This document shows positions 16,585 to 25,067 of a stretch of DNA of 37,193 nucleotides, piece after piece. The stretch lies in assembly GCF_014696875.1 (NCBI RefSeq), contig NZ_JACJQV010000177.1:1-37193 (forward strand). The letters run 5' to 3'. This DNA comes from Microcystis wesenbergii FACHB-1317. Its GTDB lineage: Bacteria > Cyanobacteriota > Cyanobacteriia > Cyanobacteriales > Microcystaceae. The position numbers and the translations under genes are program-made. Position 1 is the first letter of the stretch. Each line of letters opens with the position of its first letter. Under the pieces are notes generated by a model that ran no database searches, was not told the origin of the DNA, and was given only the letters and a program-made list of their open reading frames with translations.

Positions 16585-19053
16585 TTACTCAACGGATTTA
16601 GTATAAGAACGAAGAAAAAAGAAGATACCGGAGGTGGTGAGAAGTGCGATCGCTGGGGGGATAATCGGAACCCAGAGACCGAAATAACTAAAGAGAAGCC
16701 AACCGATACCAGTAAGGGAAATCACAGCGATCGCCACTGTCAAAAGTACCGTTTTTACCCGAAGAAAACGCCACGTTAATAATCCCCCCACCAGGGACCA
16801 ACCCAGCACCCAGAAAGCCTCCTGTAGGGGATTCCAGAAAGCGATCGAGGTACGTTTTCCTGTCATTGTATCGAGAATTTGACTGACCGCGTGCGCGTGC
16901 AAATAAACCCCCGGAATTGCTTCCGATGGGTTGCGACTAAAGGGGGTTAAAAAATCATCGATCCCGGGTTCTGTTACTCCAATCAGGACAATTTTTTCCC
17001 GGACTGATTCGGAATTAAAACCCGGATCTAAAACCTGTCGGAGAGATTTTTTCGGAGCAATTTTGATGATTGCATCGATGCCATTATCGGCGATTCGACG
17101 GTAAGCGAGCATAACTTGACGGCCGGATCGGGTATCGGATTGACTGGTTCTATAGGGGCCGCGGTTGGATTGTAGCCAGTCACCGAGATGAGTATCCCCG
17201 ATATTAATTTCTAGAATTCCCCGCTGCAGTTTATTGCAGTCAAAATCTTGATTCTGGGATTCTAGATATCGTTTGGCAATTAGGAGACTAAAACTAGGAG
17301 CATAATCTTTAAAATTACAGGACATTGAGTCAACTGTGGCCAAAGAATCCGGGGGAAGACAGGGAGAGGTGCGATCGAGTTTTGCCTGATATAAAAAACG
17401 ACGAATTCGGGGAACTCCGGCAATGGTTTCGTCTGGGACTATGTTACTAAAACCACTCTGATTTTTTGGCAGTTCCGGGGGTGGGGGAAATCCGTCCGGT
17501 TGCGGGTAATTATTGAACTTACAAATCGAGATAAAATTAGGAGTATTTTGTAATTGTTTGGCTAGGGGTGGATAATCTTGACTGGCAGCGATGGGACGGA
17601 GGATATCTAAGGCGATAATTTGCGGTTCGTAGGGCAGTAATTTATTTAAAAGCTGCGATAATGCTTCTCCTGCGAGGGAACGTTTTTGATCGCTTCCGGG
17701 TATTGTTGGTCTTTTCATACCCATGCGATCTTGATAGGCCCAATCTTGGCGATCGATGGTAATAATTAATAATCTTTCGTCGGGTTTATCTTTGGGTTTT
17801 AGTTGCATCAGACGATCATAAATATTTAATTCTAAGGGTTCTAAAATTCCTGTTTCTCTTATTGCCAAGACTGTCATCGTTACGGCTAAACCTAAACCGA
17901 AAGTTAGAGCAAATCGTCGCCAATTTTGTTGTTTTTGAGGGGAGTTACTAAAACTATGCCAAGTGGGGGGTTCTTCGGTGGGATTGGGGCAAACTACGGG
18001 CAACCAACTGGCACAGGGATAGTCTTTTTCCCAGTCATCGTGGAGATTTTTTTGGGCTTCATGTACGGCGCTATAGAGAGATTTATTATTGGTAAAAGCG
18101 GTTAAAAAGTATTGCAGAAATTTGGGAGAAACGGGATCGGGTAATTTCTCGCGCATAAAGATTAGATGGGGTAATGCCATCCCTTTTTCCCGGGATAGTT
18201 GTTGTGCCAAACCGATACCATCACAGGAGTTAAATATCGCTAACTTTAACCCGTTTTTAGTGGCTTCTCCCAGGGAAAAGCTAAAATCAGCTATCTTTAA
18301 TTTATGAGTTTCTGTTAGTTGAATTTCGCAATCTTGGCCATCTTCTGTACTGGCACTATGACCGCTAAAAAAGAGGATATTCCAAGTTTCTTGACGCAAT
18401 AACTGATTTAATTTTTGCGGGTGAGGGGCTTTTTCCCAGATAATTTCTGCTCCTGCTTTTCCCGCAATATCGTCTAAAGTTTTGCGATCTTCTTCGAGAA
18501 ATCTTAAGTCGGTGGCATAGCCTAAAATGGCTAAAATCCGAATTTTTTCATGATTTCTTAATTGTCTGCTTAAGGTATCGTATTCTGAGACAATAATGGC
18601 TATATCTGCGCCGGTATTTTGGAGAATTTCCCATTTTTCCCAGGGGAATCTTTGCAGCCAAATATTATCGGTTTGTACCCAGATACGAAAGTTATTACCA
18701 GAGCGCAGAATTGCGGTTTTTATCGGTTCAAATTCTGGGCTATTATTCAACCATTTGTTTAAGTTATCCTCAAATAATTTGGCTTTTTCTTGGCAGTTTT
18801 TAAAGACTAAATTCTGCTGAGAACTATTGGTAATTTGTTGGGGATTGCTATCTTTTAAGACTTTAAAAAATCCCTCTAATTCACTATAGTGACGTTGCCA
18901 TTGACGGTAAAGAGTTAATAACTCTAAATTAGCTGGTAGCCTTGCTTTGATCACAGTTTGGGGACGAGAATTAAGATCGGGACGAATTTCTAATTTTACT
19001 TTAAATCCCCGATCAAATGTGCCATCTAGTTCGAGAGTTAAGAGTTTAATCAT
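16585..19053 (-). CDS. CHAT protease-CHASE2 sensor membrane protein
   Basis: This is an 822-aa protein. The N-terminal half (about 1-360) carries a caspase-like CHAT domain with the catalytic dyad visible: His232 in LFFSGHSAS and Cys277 in AIFNSCDG, plus MALPHLIFMREKLPDPV. A membrane helix (about 379-397) leads to a CHASE2 extracytoplasmic sensor domain (about 400-735; LNIYDRLMQLKP, LLIITIDRQDW, VREKIVLIGVTEPGIDDFLTPF, PGVYLHAHAVSQIL). Three C-terminal membrane helices follow (about 740-812). Predicted topology: CHAT in the cytosol, CHASE2 in the periplasm. GAGG lies about 10 bases upstream of the ATG. The gap to the DUF1822 gene is only 15 bases. Inference: an external signal switches a cytosolic cysteine protease. 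Confidence 0.9.
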   Translation of the reverse strand: MIKLLTLELDGTFDRGFKVKLEIRPDLNSRPQTVIKARLPANLELLTLYRQWQRHYSELEGFFKVLKDSNPQQITNSSQQNLVFKNCQEKAKLFEDNLNKWLNNSPEFEPIKTAILRSGNNFRIWVQTDNIWLQRFPWEKWEILQNTGADIAIIVSEYDTLSRQLRNHEKIRILAILGYATDLRFLEEDRKTLDDIAGKAGAEIIWEKAPHPQKLNQLLRQETWNILFFSGHSASTEDGQDCEIQLTETHKLKIADFSFSLGEATKNGLKLAIFNSCDGIGLAQQLSREKGMALPHLIFMREKLPDPVSPKFLQYFLTAFTNNKSLYSAVHEAQKNLHDDWEKDYPCASWLPVVCPNPTEEPPTWHSFSNSPQKQQNWRRFALTFGLGLAVTMTVLAIRETGILEPLELNIYDRLMQLKPKDKPDERLLIITIDRQDWAYQDRMGMKRPTIPGSDQKRSLAGEALSQLLNKLLPYEPQIIALDILRPIAASQDYPPLAKQLQNTPNFISICKFNNYPQPDGFPPPPELPKNQSGFSNIVPDETIAGVPRIRRFLYQAKLDRTSPCLPPDSLATVDSMSCNFKDYAPSFSLLIAKRYLESQNQDFDCNKLQRGILEINIGDTHLGDWLQSNRGPYRTSQSDTRSGRQVMLAYRRIADNGIDAIIKIAPKKSLRQVLDPGFNSESVREKIVLIGVTEPGIDDFLTPFSRNPSEAIPGVYLHAHAVSQILDTMTGKRTSIAFWNPLQEAFWVLGWSLVGGLLTWRFLRVKTVLLTVAIAVISLTGIGWLLFSYFGLWVPIIPPAIALLTTSGIFFFLRSYTKSVE

Positions 19054-19068
19054 GAAGTTTTTCCTCGC

Positions 19069-20196
19069 TTATACTTGTAAATATTCGGTTACTCTTGCCG
19101 ATTCTAAAGCCACTTCAATGAAGAATTTATCCCCCAATTCAGCATCAAATCGATAACGAATAAATTCATCGTTATCTGTGGCAATTACTTCTCGAAAAAC
19201 CTGGCCAGTTTCGGTGAGAATACTTAATTTTAAATGGGGGGGTAAAGTGCTTGTTTCTCCGGTGGGGTAAACAGTCGCTTGCAGGCTAAATACTTCTTCA
19301 GTTTTAGCGATAGTAATCATCAAAGCGAGGGGATTTCCCAGTAATTCTACTCCTAAATCTTTGATGCGTTTAATTTCTGTATTTTTGAATGCTGGAACCA
19401 GTGACAGTGAGCTAAAATCGAGGATACTTTGCCAATCAATGGGGAAATTATCGGCAAACCAATTGGTTAACTTGACGGGGGATTTTTGCCGACGGGTAAT
19501 TAAAATTTTTCTCCAGTTACTATTGACGATAACTGCTGCCCATTCCTGAAAAGTAACGGCTTTTCTGGGAAAGATTAACTGAGGATTAGCTAAGATGTCT
19601 AGTAAGGTTGTCAATCTATCTAAAGATAGTTTTTCTTCCATCTTTTCCCGTTCAATCTTAACTGGTTGTAATTGATACTCTCCCCATAAATCCAAAGAAT
19701 CTGATCCTGATTGCAGTTGATTTCTCGGTAGAGAGTAGTTAAGATTACGCTTAATATATTGTCCTTTTTCCTTAATATCTTTATGGGTAGTATAACCCCA
19801 AATTCTTAGATGACTTTCGGCAGTGTTTACCTGTACCGCTAGATAATAATCACCAATTAATTGAGGAATATCTACCCATTCTTGAGGAATTTCGATCGCT
19901 TCTAGATCCAGAGTTTCGCTGGCAATAACTATTACTGACTTTTCGCCTAATTTAACGGTAAAACCATTAACTCCTAGTTGCCAGAAATCCTCTTGATTTT
20001 CTACTAAGCTAACCCCAGGCATCCCTGACTGTAGATAGTTATAAATAACTTGTTGACAAAGATAATTAACATAAAATCTCTGACGAATACTGGCATCAGT
20101 AAAACTGGCACTTTTTGCCCAACTTATCTCTTGAACATCTGCGGGTATTTCTAGCCAAATGCTATCAGGAGTTAGTTCTAACCAATCATTAACCAT
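19069..20196 (-). CDS. DUF1822 family protein
   Basis: The 375-aa protein is typical of the cyanobacterial DUF1822 family: WLELTPDSIWLEIP, RQRFYVNYLCQQVIYNYL, FWQLGVNGFTVKLGEKSVIVIASE, VDIPQLIGDYYLAVQVN...LRIWGYTTH. No signal peptide or membrane helix is seen, so it is probably cytosolic. I chose the ATG at 20194-20196 because AGGAGG sits seven bases upstream. A start 51 bases earlier would overlap the previous gene and has no such site. The upstream gene's stop lies just before this ATG, so translation is probably coupled. No biochemical function is known for the family. Its place between a sigma-like gene and a CHAT/CHASE2 gene suggests a regulator, adaptor or protease substrate. Confidence 0.88.
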   Translation of the reverse strand: MVNDWLELTPDSIWLEIPADVQEISWAKSASFTDASIRQRFYVNYLCQQVIYNYLQSGMPGVSLVENQEDFWQLGVNGFTVKLGEKSVIVIASETLDLEAIEIPQEWVDIPQLIGDYYLAVQVNTAESHLRIWGYTTHKDIKEKGQYIKRNLNYSLPRNQLQSGSDSLDLWGEYQLQPVKIEREKMEEKLSLDRLTTLLDILANPQLIFPRKAVTFQEWAAVIVNSNWRKILITRRQKSPVKLTNWFADNFPIDWQSILDFSSLSLVPAFKNTEIKRIKDLGVELLGNPLALMITIAKTEEVFSLQATVYPTGETSTLPPHLKLSILTETGQVFREVIATDNDEFIRYRFDAELGDKFFIEVALESARVTEYLQV

Positions 20197-20198
20197 AA

Positions 20199-21446
20199 TT
20201 AATCCTCCTGAGTTGTTGCGCTGGTTTGATAGTAGTATGTTAGCCATGGTTCTATTGCTTTACTAATAACTTCTCTATCGTGAGACTGGGAAGGAATATG
20301 CAGGTTTTCGCTGGCCCAGGGTAAAAACTTTTTAGCGAGGTGACGATAAACTTTATCCAGTTCCCTAGAAACCTGATATTGTTTGATAACTACCGTGGTG
20401 ATTTCTGTAATCTTAGCGGCAATTGCCACTTGTCCCAACCCTGAACCATAAGTCATCTCTAGAATTAACTGAATTTGCGGATGCAGTTTTGCCTGTTGCG
20501 GCTGCTGACAAATCTGTTCAATTTCTGCCCCTAACCAAGCTAGAATTTTTTGGTGGTTTTGTTGCGACTCGCGAAAATTTTCCGCCGCTTCTAATTGCTG
20601 CCAAGGGGTATCATGGTCAGTATCTTCGATCATTTCTTCCCTCGTGGTACTTTCCTCACCCCCTAAAGGTTGCTGTAGGGAAATTGTTTTTCCTTGGGGA
20701 AATAAATAATCAGAAATAGCTTGTCCCGCATCCTTTAACCATCGGGTAATTGTCCCAGAATTGATTTTGATGGTAGAGTGGCTATCCGAGTTATAAGCAG
20801 CGGCGATTTTTTGCCAGATTTCTGGACTAGGTTCCTGAATTTTACCATCGGTTTTTATTTTTGCCTGGGCATAAATTTCTTTATAGTAATCCCAAGCTAA
20901 AAGGTAATTTTCGAGAGTTTCTCCCACTAATCCCCTCGCCTGGAGAGCTTGGCTGAGACGCGCTCCGGTAGAATTAAGTAGTAGGCTCCAAGTATTATGG
21001 CCGAATGCTTGACTAATCTGACGGATGCGATCGATTAAGCGATATTTAATCCTCTGATTGGCAAAATTATCGAAGCGAGTGGAGAATAAAGGCTTAAAGT
21101 CAGCTAAGATAGCCTCAAAATCAAGAATTCCTTCGTTAAAGTAGTCTTCGATCTGATAATCTAGTTTAGCTTGATATTTTTGATAGATTTCGGCAGCAGC
21201 CCAGTAGCAAGGTTCCTGCAAATAAGCATATAAATGCCCACGAAAAAGATGATTTTTGGAACCGGGATTCTGATACTGTTGCTGAAAGAATAGGGACCAA
21301 TAATCCTCGGACTCGACATTAGGATCGATTGGGCCATAGCTTTCCATGTTACGACGCAAACGCCGATCGCAATTCCATTGTGTCCTATTTTGTCGCAAAA
21401 CTAAAAAGCAACAAAACTTCTCCAGCAAAGTCTCTCGTTTTTTCAT
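20199..21446 (-). CDS. Sigma-70-like transcription regulator
   Basis: The 415-aa protein has a segment DNFANQRIKYRLIDRIRQ (about 123-140) like sigma region 2.3/2.4 (F.NYA..RI...LID.IR). A C-terminal part, KLHPQIQLILEMTYGSGLGQVAIAAKI...LDKVYRHLAKKF, resembles the region 4 helix-turn-helix. It is longer than usual ECF factors. The middle (IQEPSPEIWQKIAAAYN...TITRWLKDAGQAI) also looks helical and DNA-binding-like. The start is uncertain: the first codon (21446) lacks a good ribosome site, and Met34 (21347; MESYGPIDPN) is an alternative. It is the first gene of the operon with DUF1822 and CHAT/CHASE2, an order I recognise from other cyanobacteria. Sigma activity is inferred, not shown. Confidence 0.7.
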   Translation of the reverse strand: MKKRETLLEKFCCFLVLRQNRTQWNCDRRLRRNMESYGPIDPNVESEDYWSLFFQQQYQNPGSKNHLFRGHLYAYLQEPCYWAAAEIYQKYQAKLDYQIEDYFNEGILDFEAILADFKPLFSTRFDNFANQRIKYRLIDRIRQISQAFGHNTWSLLLNSTGARLSQALQARGLVGETLENYLLAWDYYKEIYAQAKIKTDGKIQEPSPEIWQKIAAAYNSDSHSTIKINSGTITRWLKDAGQAISDYLFPQGKTISLQQPLGGEESTTREEMIEDTDHDTPWQQLEAAENFRESQQNHQKILAWLGAEIEQICQQPQQAKLHPQIQLILEMTYGSGLGQVAIAAKITEITTVVIKQYQVSRELDKVYRHLAKKFLPWASENLHIPSQSHDREVISKAIEPWLTYYYQTSATTQED

Positions 21447-21718
21447 CTAGCTAGTCCCCGTGGAGGTCAACTAAACTCTCTATCGTTCCACTTGCAGCTT
21501 TTATGCAGTATTTTGGCATTTTGTTACAAATTGATCATACTCGGTCTAGGAGAGTCACATTGACATACTCCCCCACCCCCAACAGCTAACCCCCATGGCG
21601 GACCAGAACGGGCATATTAAAAAAAAACCTGTCCACTGTTCCTGAGAAACGTTAACATAAGTTAACAACCCCTTAACAACCGATAAGATCATCCCCAATT
21701 TATCAGGAGTTCGACAGC
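21447..21718. promoter_or_regulatory. Divergent upstream region with three phased TTAACA boxes before ftsH
   Basis: The spacer lies between the sigma-like gene (minus) and ftsH (plus). TTAACA occurs at 21652, 21662 and 21673, that is at 10- and 11-bp steps on one helix face, 46-67 bases before the ftsH start. The second box with TAAGAT at 21684 (16-bp gap) could make a promoter. Alternatively the boxes are an operator. AGGAG ahead of GTG serves as ribosome site. Confidence 0.4.
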
Positions 21719-23572
21719 GTGAACAAAAACGGTAATAACAAAAAATGGCGCAATGCGGGACTATATGCCCTATTGTTAATCGTAGTCCTTGCCTTGGCCT
21801 CAGCTTTCTTCGATCGCCAGCCAGCAGTGCAACAGACTTGGAAGTATAGTGAATTTTTACAGGAAGTACGGGAAGGTAAAGTAGAAACCGTGCGCTTAAG
21901 TGCCGACCGGCAACGAGCGATCGTACCCACCCAAGATGGAGCAAATGTATTAGTTAACCTGCCCAACGATCCGCAATTAATCAACATCTTGGCAGAAAAT
22001 AACGTTGATATTTCCGTACTGCCCCAAAGAGAAGAAGGAGTATGGGTAAGAGCCTTCAGTAGCCTATTTTTCCCTATATTGCTTCTTGTTGGTCTATTTT
22101 TCTTGCTCCGTCGCGCCCAAAGTGGTCCCGGTTCCCAAGCGATGAACTTCGGCAAATCGAAAGCAAGAGTACAGATGGAACCCCAAACCCAGGTTACTTT
22201 CGGTGATGTGGCCGGGATTGAAGGGGCAAAATTAGAATTAAACGAAGTGGTGGACTTCCTCAAAAATGCCGATCGCTTCACGGCAATTGGGGCAAAAATC
22301 CCCAAAGGAGTCCTTTTAGTCGGTCCTCCGGGGACAGGTAAAACCCTACTCGCTCGCGCAGTAGCTGGAGAAGCGGGAGTCCCGTTTTTTAGCATTTCCG
22401 GTTCGGAATTCGTGGAAATGTTCGTCGGGGTGGGTGCTTCTCGCGTCCGCGACCTATTTGAACAAGCGAAAGCGAATGCACCTTGTATCGTCTTTATCGA
22501 TGAGATTGATGCTGTCGGTCGTCAACGGGGCGCCGGTTTAGGGGGTGGTAACGATGAACGGGAACAAACCCTCAACCAATTATTAACGGAAATGGACGGT
22601 TTTGAAGGTAATACAGGTATTATCATTATCGCCGCCACTAACCGCCCTGATGTGCTGGATGCCGCTTTATTACGTCCGGGTCGTTTCGATCGCCAAGTGG
22701 TGGTGGATCGTCCCGATTACGCTGGCCGCAAGGAAATCCTTAATGTCCACTCCAGAGGCAAAACCTTGGCCCAAGACGTGGATCTAGATAAAATTGCTCG
22801 TCGTACCCCCGGTTTTACCGGTGCGGATCTGGCTAATTTGCTCAACGAAGCCGCAATTTTAGCCGCACGTCGCAATTTAACCGAGATTTCCATGGATGAG
22901 ATCAACGATGCGATCGATCGTGTCCTAGCAGGTCCTGAGAAGAAAAATCGCGTCATGAGTGAAAAACGCAAAACTTTAGTTGCTTACCATGAAGCTGGTC
23001 ATGCTTTGGTGGGTGCTTTAATGCCGGATTACGATCCCGTCCAGAAAATTAGTATTATTCCTCGCGGTCGCGCCGGGGGTTTAACTTGGTTCACTCCTAG
23101 CGAGGATCGCATGGAATCCGGGTTATATTCTCGCGCTTATCTGCAAAATCAGATGGCTGTAGCTTTGGGGGGTCGTTTAGCTGAAGAAATTATCTTCGGT
23201 GAGGAGGAAGTGACTACGGGGGCTTCTAATGACCTGCAACAGGTGGCACGAGTAGCGCGGCAAATGGTCACTCGTTTCGGTATGAGCGATCGCCTAGGAC
23301 CGGTGGCCTTAGGTCGTCAAAATGGTAATGTTTTCCTAGGTCGTGATATCGCTTCCGATCGAGATTTCTCCGATGAAACTGCGGCAGCTATTGACGAGGA
23401 AGTGCGTAACTTAGTGGAACAGGCCTATCGTCGCGCTAAAGAGGTTTTAGTCAATAACCGCGCCATCTTGGACCAGTTAGCACAAATGTTAGTGGAAAAA
23501 GAAACCGTGGACGCGGAGGAGTTACAAAATATCCTCGCTCATAACGATGTGAAAATGGCGGCTTTAGCTTAA
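21719..23572 (+). CDS. ftsH: ATP-dependent zinc metalloprotease FtsH (cyanobacterial FtsH3 type)
   Basis: This is a 617-aa membrane protease. A helix at about 13-31 and another at about 113-131 flank a luminal/periplasmic FtsH-ext domain. The AAA module has Walker A GPPGTGKT (202-209), Walker B IVFIDE (257-262) and the second region of homology around [20 protein letters not shown]. The zinc protease motif is HEAGH (424-428). Length and sequence, including the N-terminus [26 protein letters not shown], match FtsH3 of Synechocystis as I recall it. FtsH3 pairs with FtsH2 in photosystem II repair and with FtsH1 in controlling the iron regulator Fur. The start is GTG at 21719, chosen because AGGAG lies about eight bases upstream. 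A strong terminator follows. Confidence 0.95.
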   Translation: MNKNGNNKKWRNAGLYALLLIVVLALASAFFDRQPAVQQTWKYSEFLQEVREGKVETVRLSADRQRAIVPTQDGANVLVNLPNDPQLINILAENNVDISVLPQREEGVWVRAFSSLFFPILLLVGLFFLLRRAQSGPGSQAMNFGKSKARVQMEPQTQVTFGDVAGIEGAKLELNEVVDFLKNADRFTAIGAKIPKGVLLVGPPGTGKTLLARAVAGEAGVPFFSISGSEFVEMFVGVGASRVRDLFEQAKANAPCIVFIDEIDAVGRQRGAGLGGGNDEREQTLNQLLTEMDGFEGNTGIIIIAATNRPDVLDAALLRPGRFDRQVVVDRPDYAGRKEILNVHSRGKTLAQDVDLDKIARRTPGFTGADLANLLNEAAILAARRNLTEISMDEINDAIDRVLAGPEKKNRVMSEKRKTLVAYHEAGHALVGALMPDYDPVQKISIIPRGRAGGLTWFTPSEDRMESGLYSRAYLQNQMAVALGGRLAEEIIFGEEEVTTGASNDLQQVARVARQMVTRFGMSDRLGPVALGRQNGNVFLGRDIASDRDFSDETAAAIDEEVRNLVEQAYRRAKEVLVNNRAILDQLAQMLVEKETVDAEELQNILAHNDVKMAALA

Positions 23573-23594
23573 GTTTTGTAACATTTTCTTGACA

Positions 23595-23624
23595 AACAGC
23601 ATCCATCAGGGTGCTGTTTTTTTT
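23595..23624 (+). terminator. Rho-independent terminator of ftsH
   Basis: A ten-base-pair stem AACAGCATCC / GGGTGCTGTT (one G-T pair) with loop ATCA runs into eight T residues, 23 bases after the ftsH stop. Confidence 0.88.
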
Positions 23625-23671
23625 GATAGCTGTTAATCGGGTGCATCTCAATTTTTGTCAATCCCACACAG

Positions 23672-23704
23672 AGAAAACGGGTTTCTCGGAGAAACCCGTT
23701 TTCT
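23672..23704. repeat. 33-bp palindromic repeat, copy 3
   Basis: This is the same palindrome as at 662-694, with central G instead of C and the ACTCATG flank on the right. It lies in the gene-free stretch 23573-24119. Confidence 0.85.
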
Positions 23705-23756
23705 ACTCATGTAATTTGGGATTTTTAAGCGGAAACTTTCTCCTAAAGTTGATTCA

Positions 23757-23803
23757 AGGTAGGGTTGATTCAAGGTAGGGTTGATTCATGAATCAACCCT
23801 ACC
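23757..23803. repeat. Direct repeat ending in a perfect 30-bp palindrome
   Basis: CAAGGTAGGGTTGATT occurs twice in tandem. The second copy joins its own inverse at 23774-23803, giving GGTAGGGTTGATTCA facing TGAATCAACCCTACC with no loop. This is a likely hairpin-type mobile repeat. The surrounding 23573-24119 holds no gene I can support. Confidence 0.8.
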
Positions 23804-23968
23804 CAAACCCCGAAGCGCATTAGTTTTTCGGTGGGATGCTTACAGATAGCTGCTGATATATCTGTAATAATTTAAGAGTCACTGATAATTAATGTGGGAT
23901 GTACCCCTGTTAATCAGCTTCACAATACCCAGTTTAAATGCGTCTTAAGTAGGGAGGCACAATTATTT

Positions 23969-24033
23969 GTAGGATGGGTTAGCGGTAGCGCAACATGAGC
24001 GGACGTTGGGTTTCATGCTTCAACCCAACCTAC
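23969..24033. repeat. Short divergent member of the GTAGGTTGGGTTGA repeat family
   Basis: This 65-bp element starts GTAGGATGGGTTAGCGG and ends TTCAACCCAACCTAC, inverse termini like the larger family but with a different short core (GTAGCGCAACATGAGCGGACG). Confidence 0.65.
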
Positions 24034-24119
24034 GTTGATCTTATATTTAATTCCACCCACCCACTTAGCTTAACAGTCCTGTCTTTTCACTGTTCACTGA
24101 TTACTGTCATGTAGCATTG

Positions 24120-25067
24120 ATGACTACTTCCTCTTTACCTATTTTAATTGTTATTTGTGGGGCAACTGCCACAGGAAAATCCAGTTTAGCCCTACAATTG
24201 GCCGAAAAGTTTAATTCAGTAATTCTCAGTGCCGATTCCCGACAAATCTATCGAGAATTTAATATTGGTACTGCTAAACCTAGCTTAGAAGAATGTCAGC
24301 GGATTCCCCATTATCTAATTGATATTTGTGATCCTCAAGATAATTTTACCCTAGCACAGTACCAAGAACAAGCTGAGGATTTAATCAACAATCTCCACTA
24401 TTCTCCCCTGTTTTTGGTCGGTGGTACGGGACTTTATATCAAGTCCATTGTCAAAGGTTTAAAAATACCGAGGGTTTCTCCTCAAGCGGATTTAAGACGG
24501 CAATTACAAGCTTTAGGGCAATCCTATCTTTATCAAATTCTGACGCAGGTAGATGAGGAGGCAACTAAAAAAATTCATCCCCATGATCAGGTCAGGACTT
24601 TACGCGCTTTAGAGGTTTTTTATCTGACAGGAAAACCTATCTCTAGTCAGCAGGGAGAAAATCCTCCCACTTATCCGATTTTACAAATTGGTTTAGATTG
24701 TTCCCCAGAAAGTTTAGGCAAGCGGATCACTGTTCGTACTGATCAAATGATCGCCAGGGGATTAGTAGCAGAGGTGCAGAATTTGGGGGATAAATACGGT
24801 TGGGATTTGCCACTTTTGCAGACTTTGGGTTATGCAGAGATTAAGCAATATCTGCTCGGGGAAATTTCTTTAGAACAGGCGATCGATCTAATTATCCTCC
24901 ACACCCGTCAATTTGCCAAACGTCAGCGCACTTGGTTTCGTGCCGATGCTGATATTATCTGGTTTCCCGTCGATAAAGAAAATTTATTGGAATCGGTGGA
25001 ACGAGAAATTATTTTGTTTCTTGAGGGGTTGTCAAGGCCCGATATAAAAACACATCATCCTGATTAA
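24120..25067 (+). CDS. miaA: tRNA dimethylallyltransferase
   Basis: MiaA adds a dimethylallyl group to A37 of tRNAs that read UNN codons. The 315-aa protein has the P-loop GATATGKSSLA near the N-terminus, SADSRQIYREFNIGTAKP (substrate site), LVGGTGLYIKSIVKG, and a C-terminal QTLGYAEIKQYLLG and TRQFAKRQRTWFR, all family hallmarks. I take the ATG at 24120; the TTG one codon earlier is also in frame. The 3' end overlaps by 59 bases the convergent DUF2079 gene. No partner genes are evident, and upstream DNA is repeat-rich. Confidence 0.95.
   Translation: MTTSSLPILIVICGATATGKSSLALQLAEKFNSVILSADSRQIYREFNIGTAKPSLEECQRIPHYLIDICDPQDNFTLAQYQEQAEDLINNLHYSPLFLVGGTGLYIKSIVKGLKIPRVSPQADLRRQLQALGQSYLYQILTQVDEEATKKIHPHDQVRTLRALEVFYLTGKPISSQQGENPPTYPILQIGLDCSPESLGKRITVRTDQMIARGLVAEVQNLGDKYGWDLPLLQTLGYAEIKQYLLGEISLEQAIDLIILHTRQFAKRQRTWFRADADIIWFPVDKENLLESVEREIILFLEGLSRPDIKTHHPD

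Noticed and set aside
21555-21600. Possible second IS605-type end (TTGACATACTCCC resembles TTGACACTCCC at 36097)
   Set aside because: The match is short, no hairpin or transposase remnant is nearby, and it lies in a normal divergent promoter region.
21703-22395. 230-aa minus-strand ORF over ftsH
   Set aside because: It is antisense to a strongly conserved gene and its translation resembles no family. It is a shadow frame.
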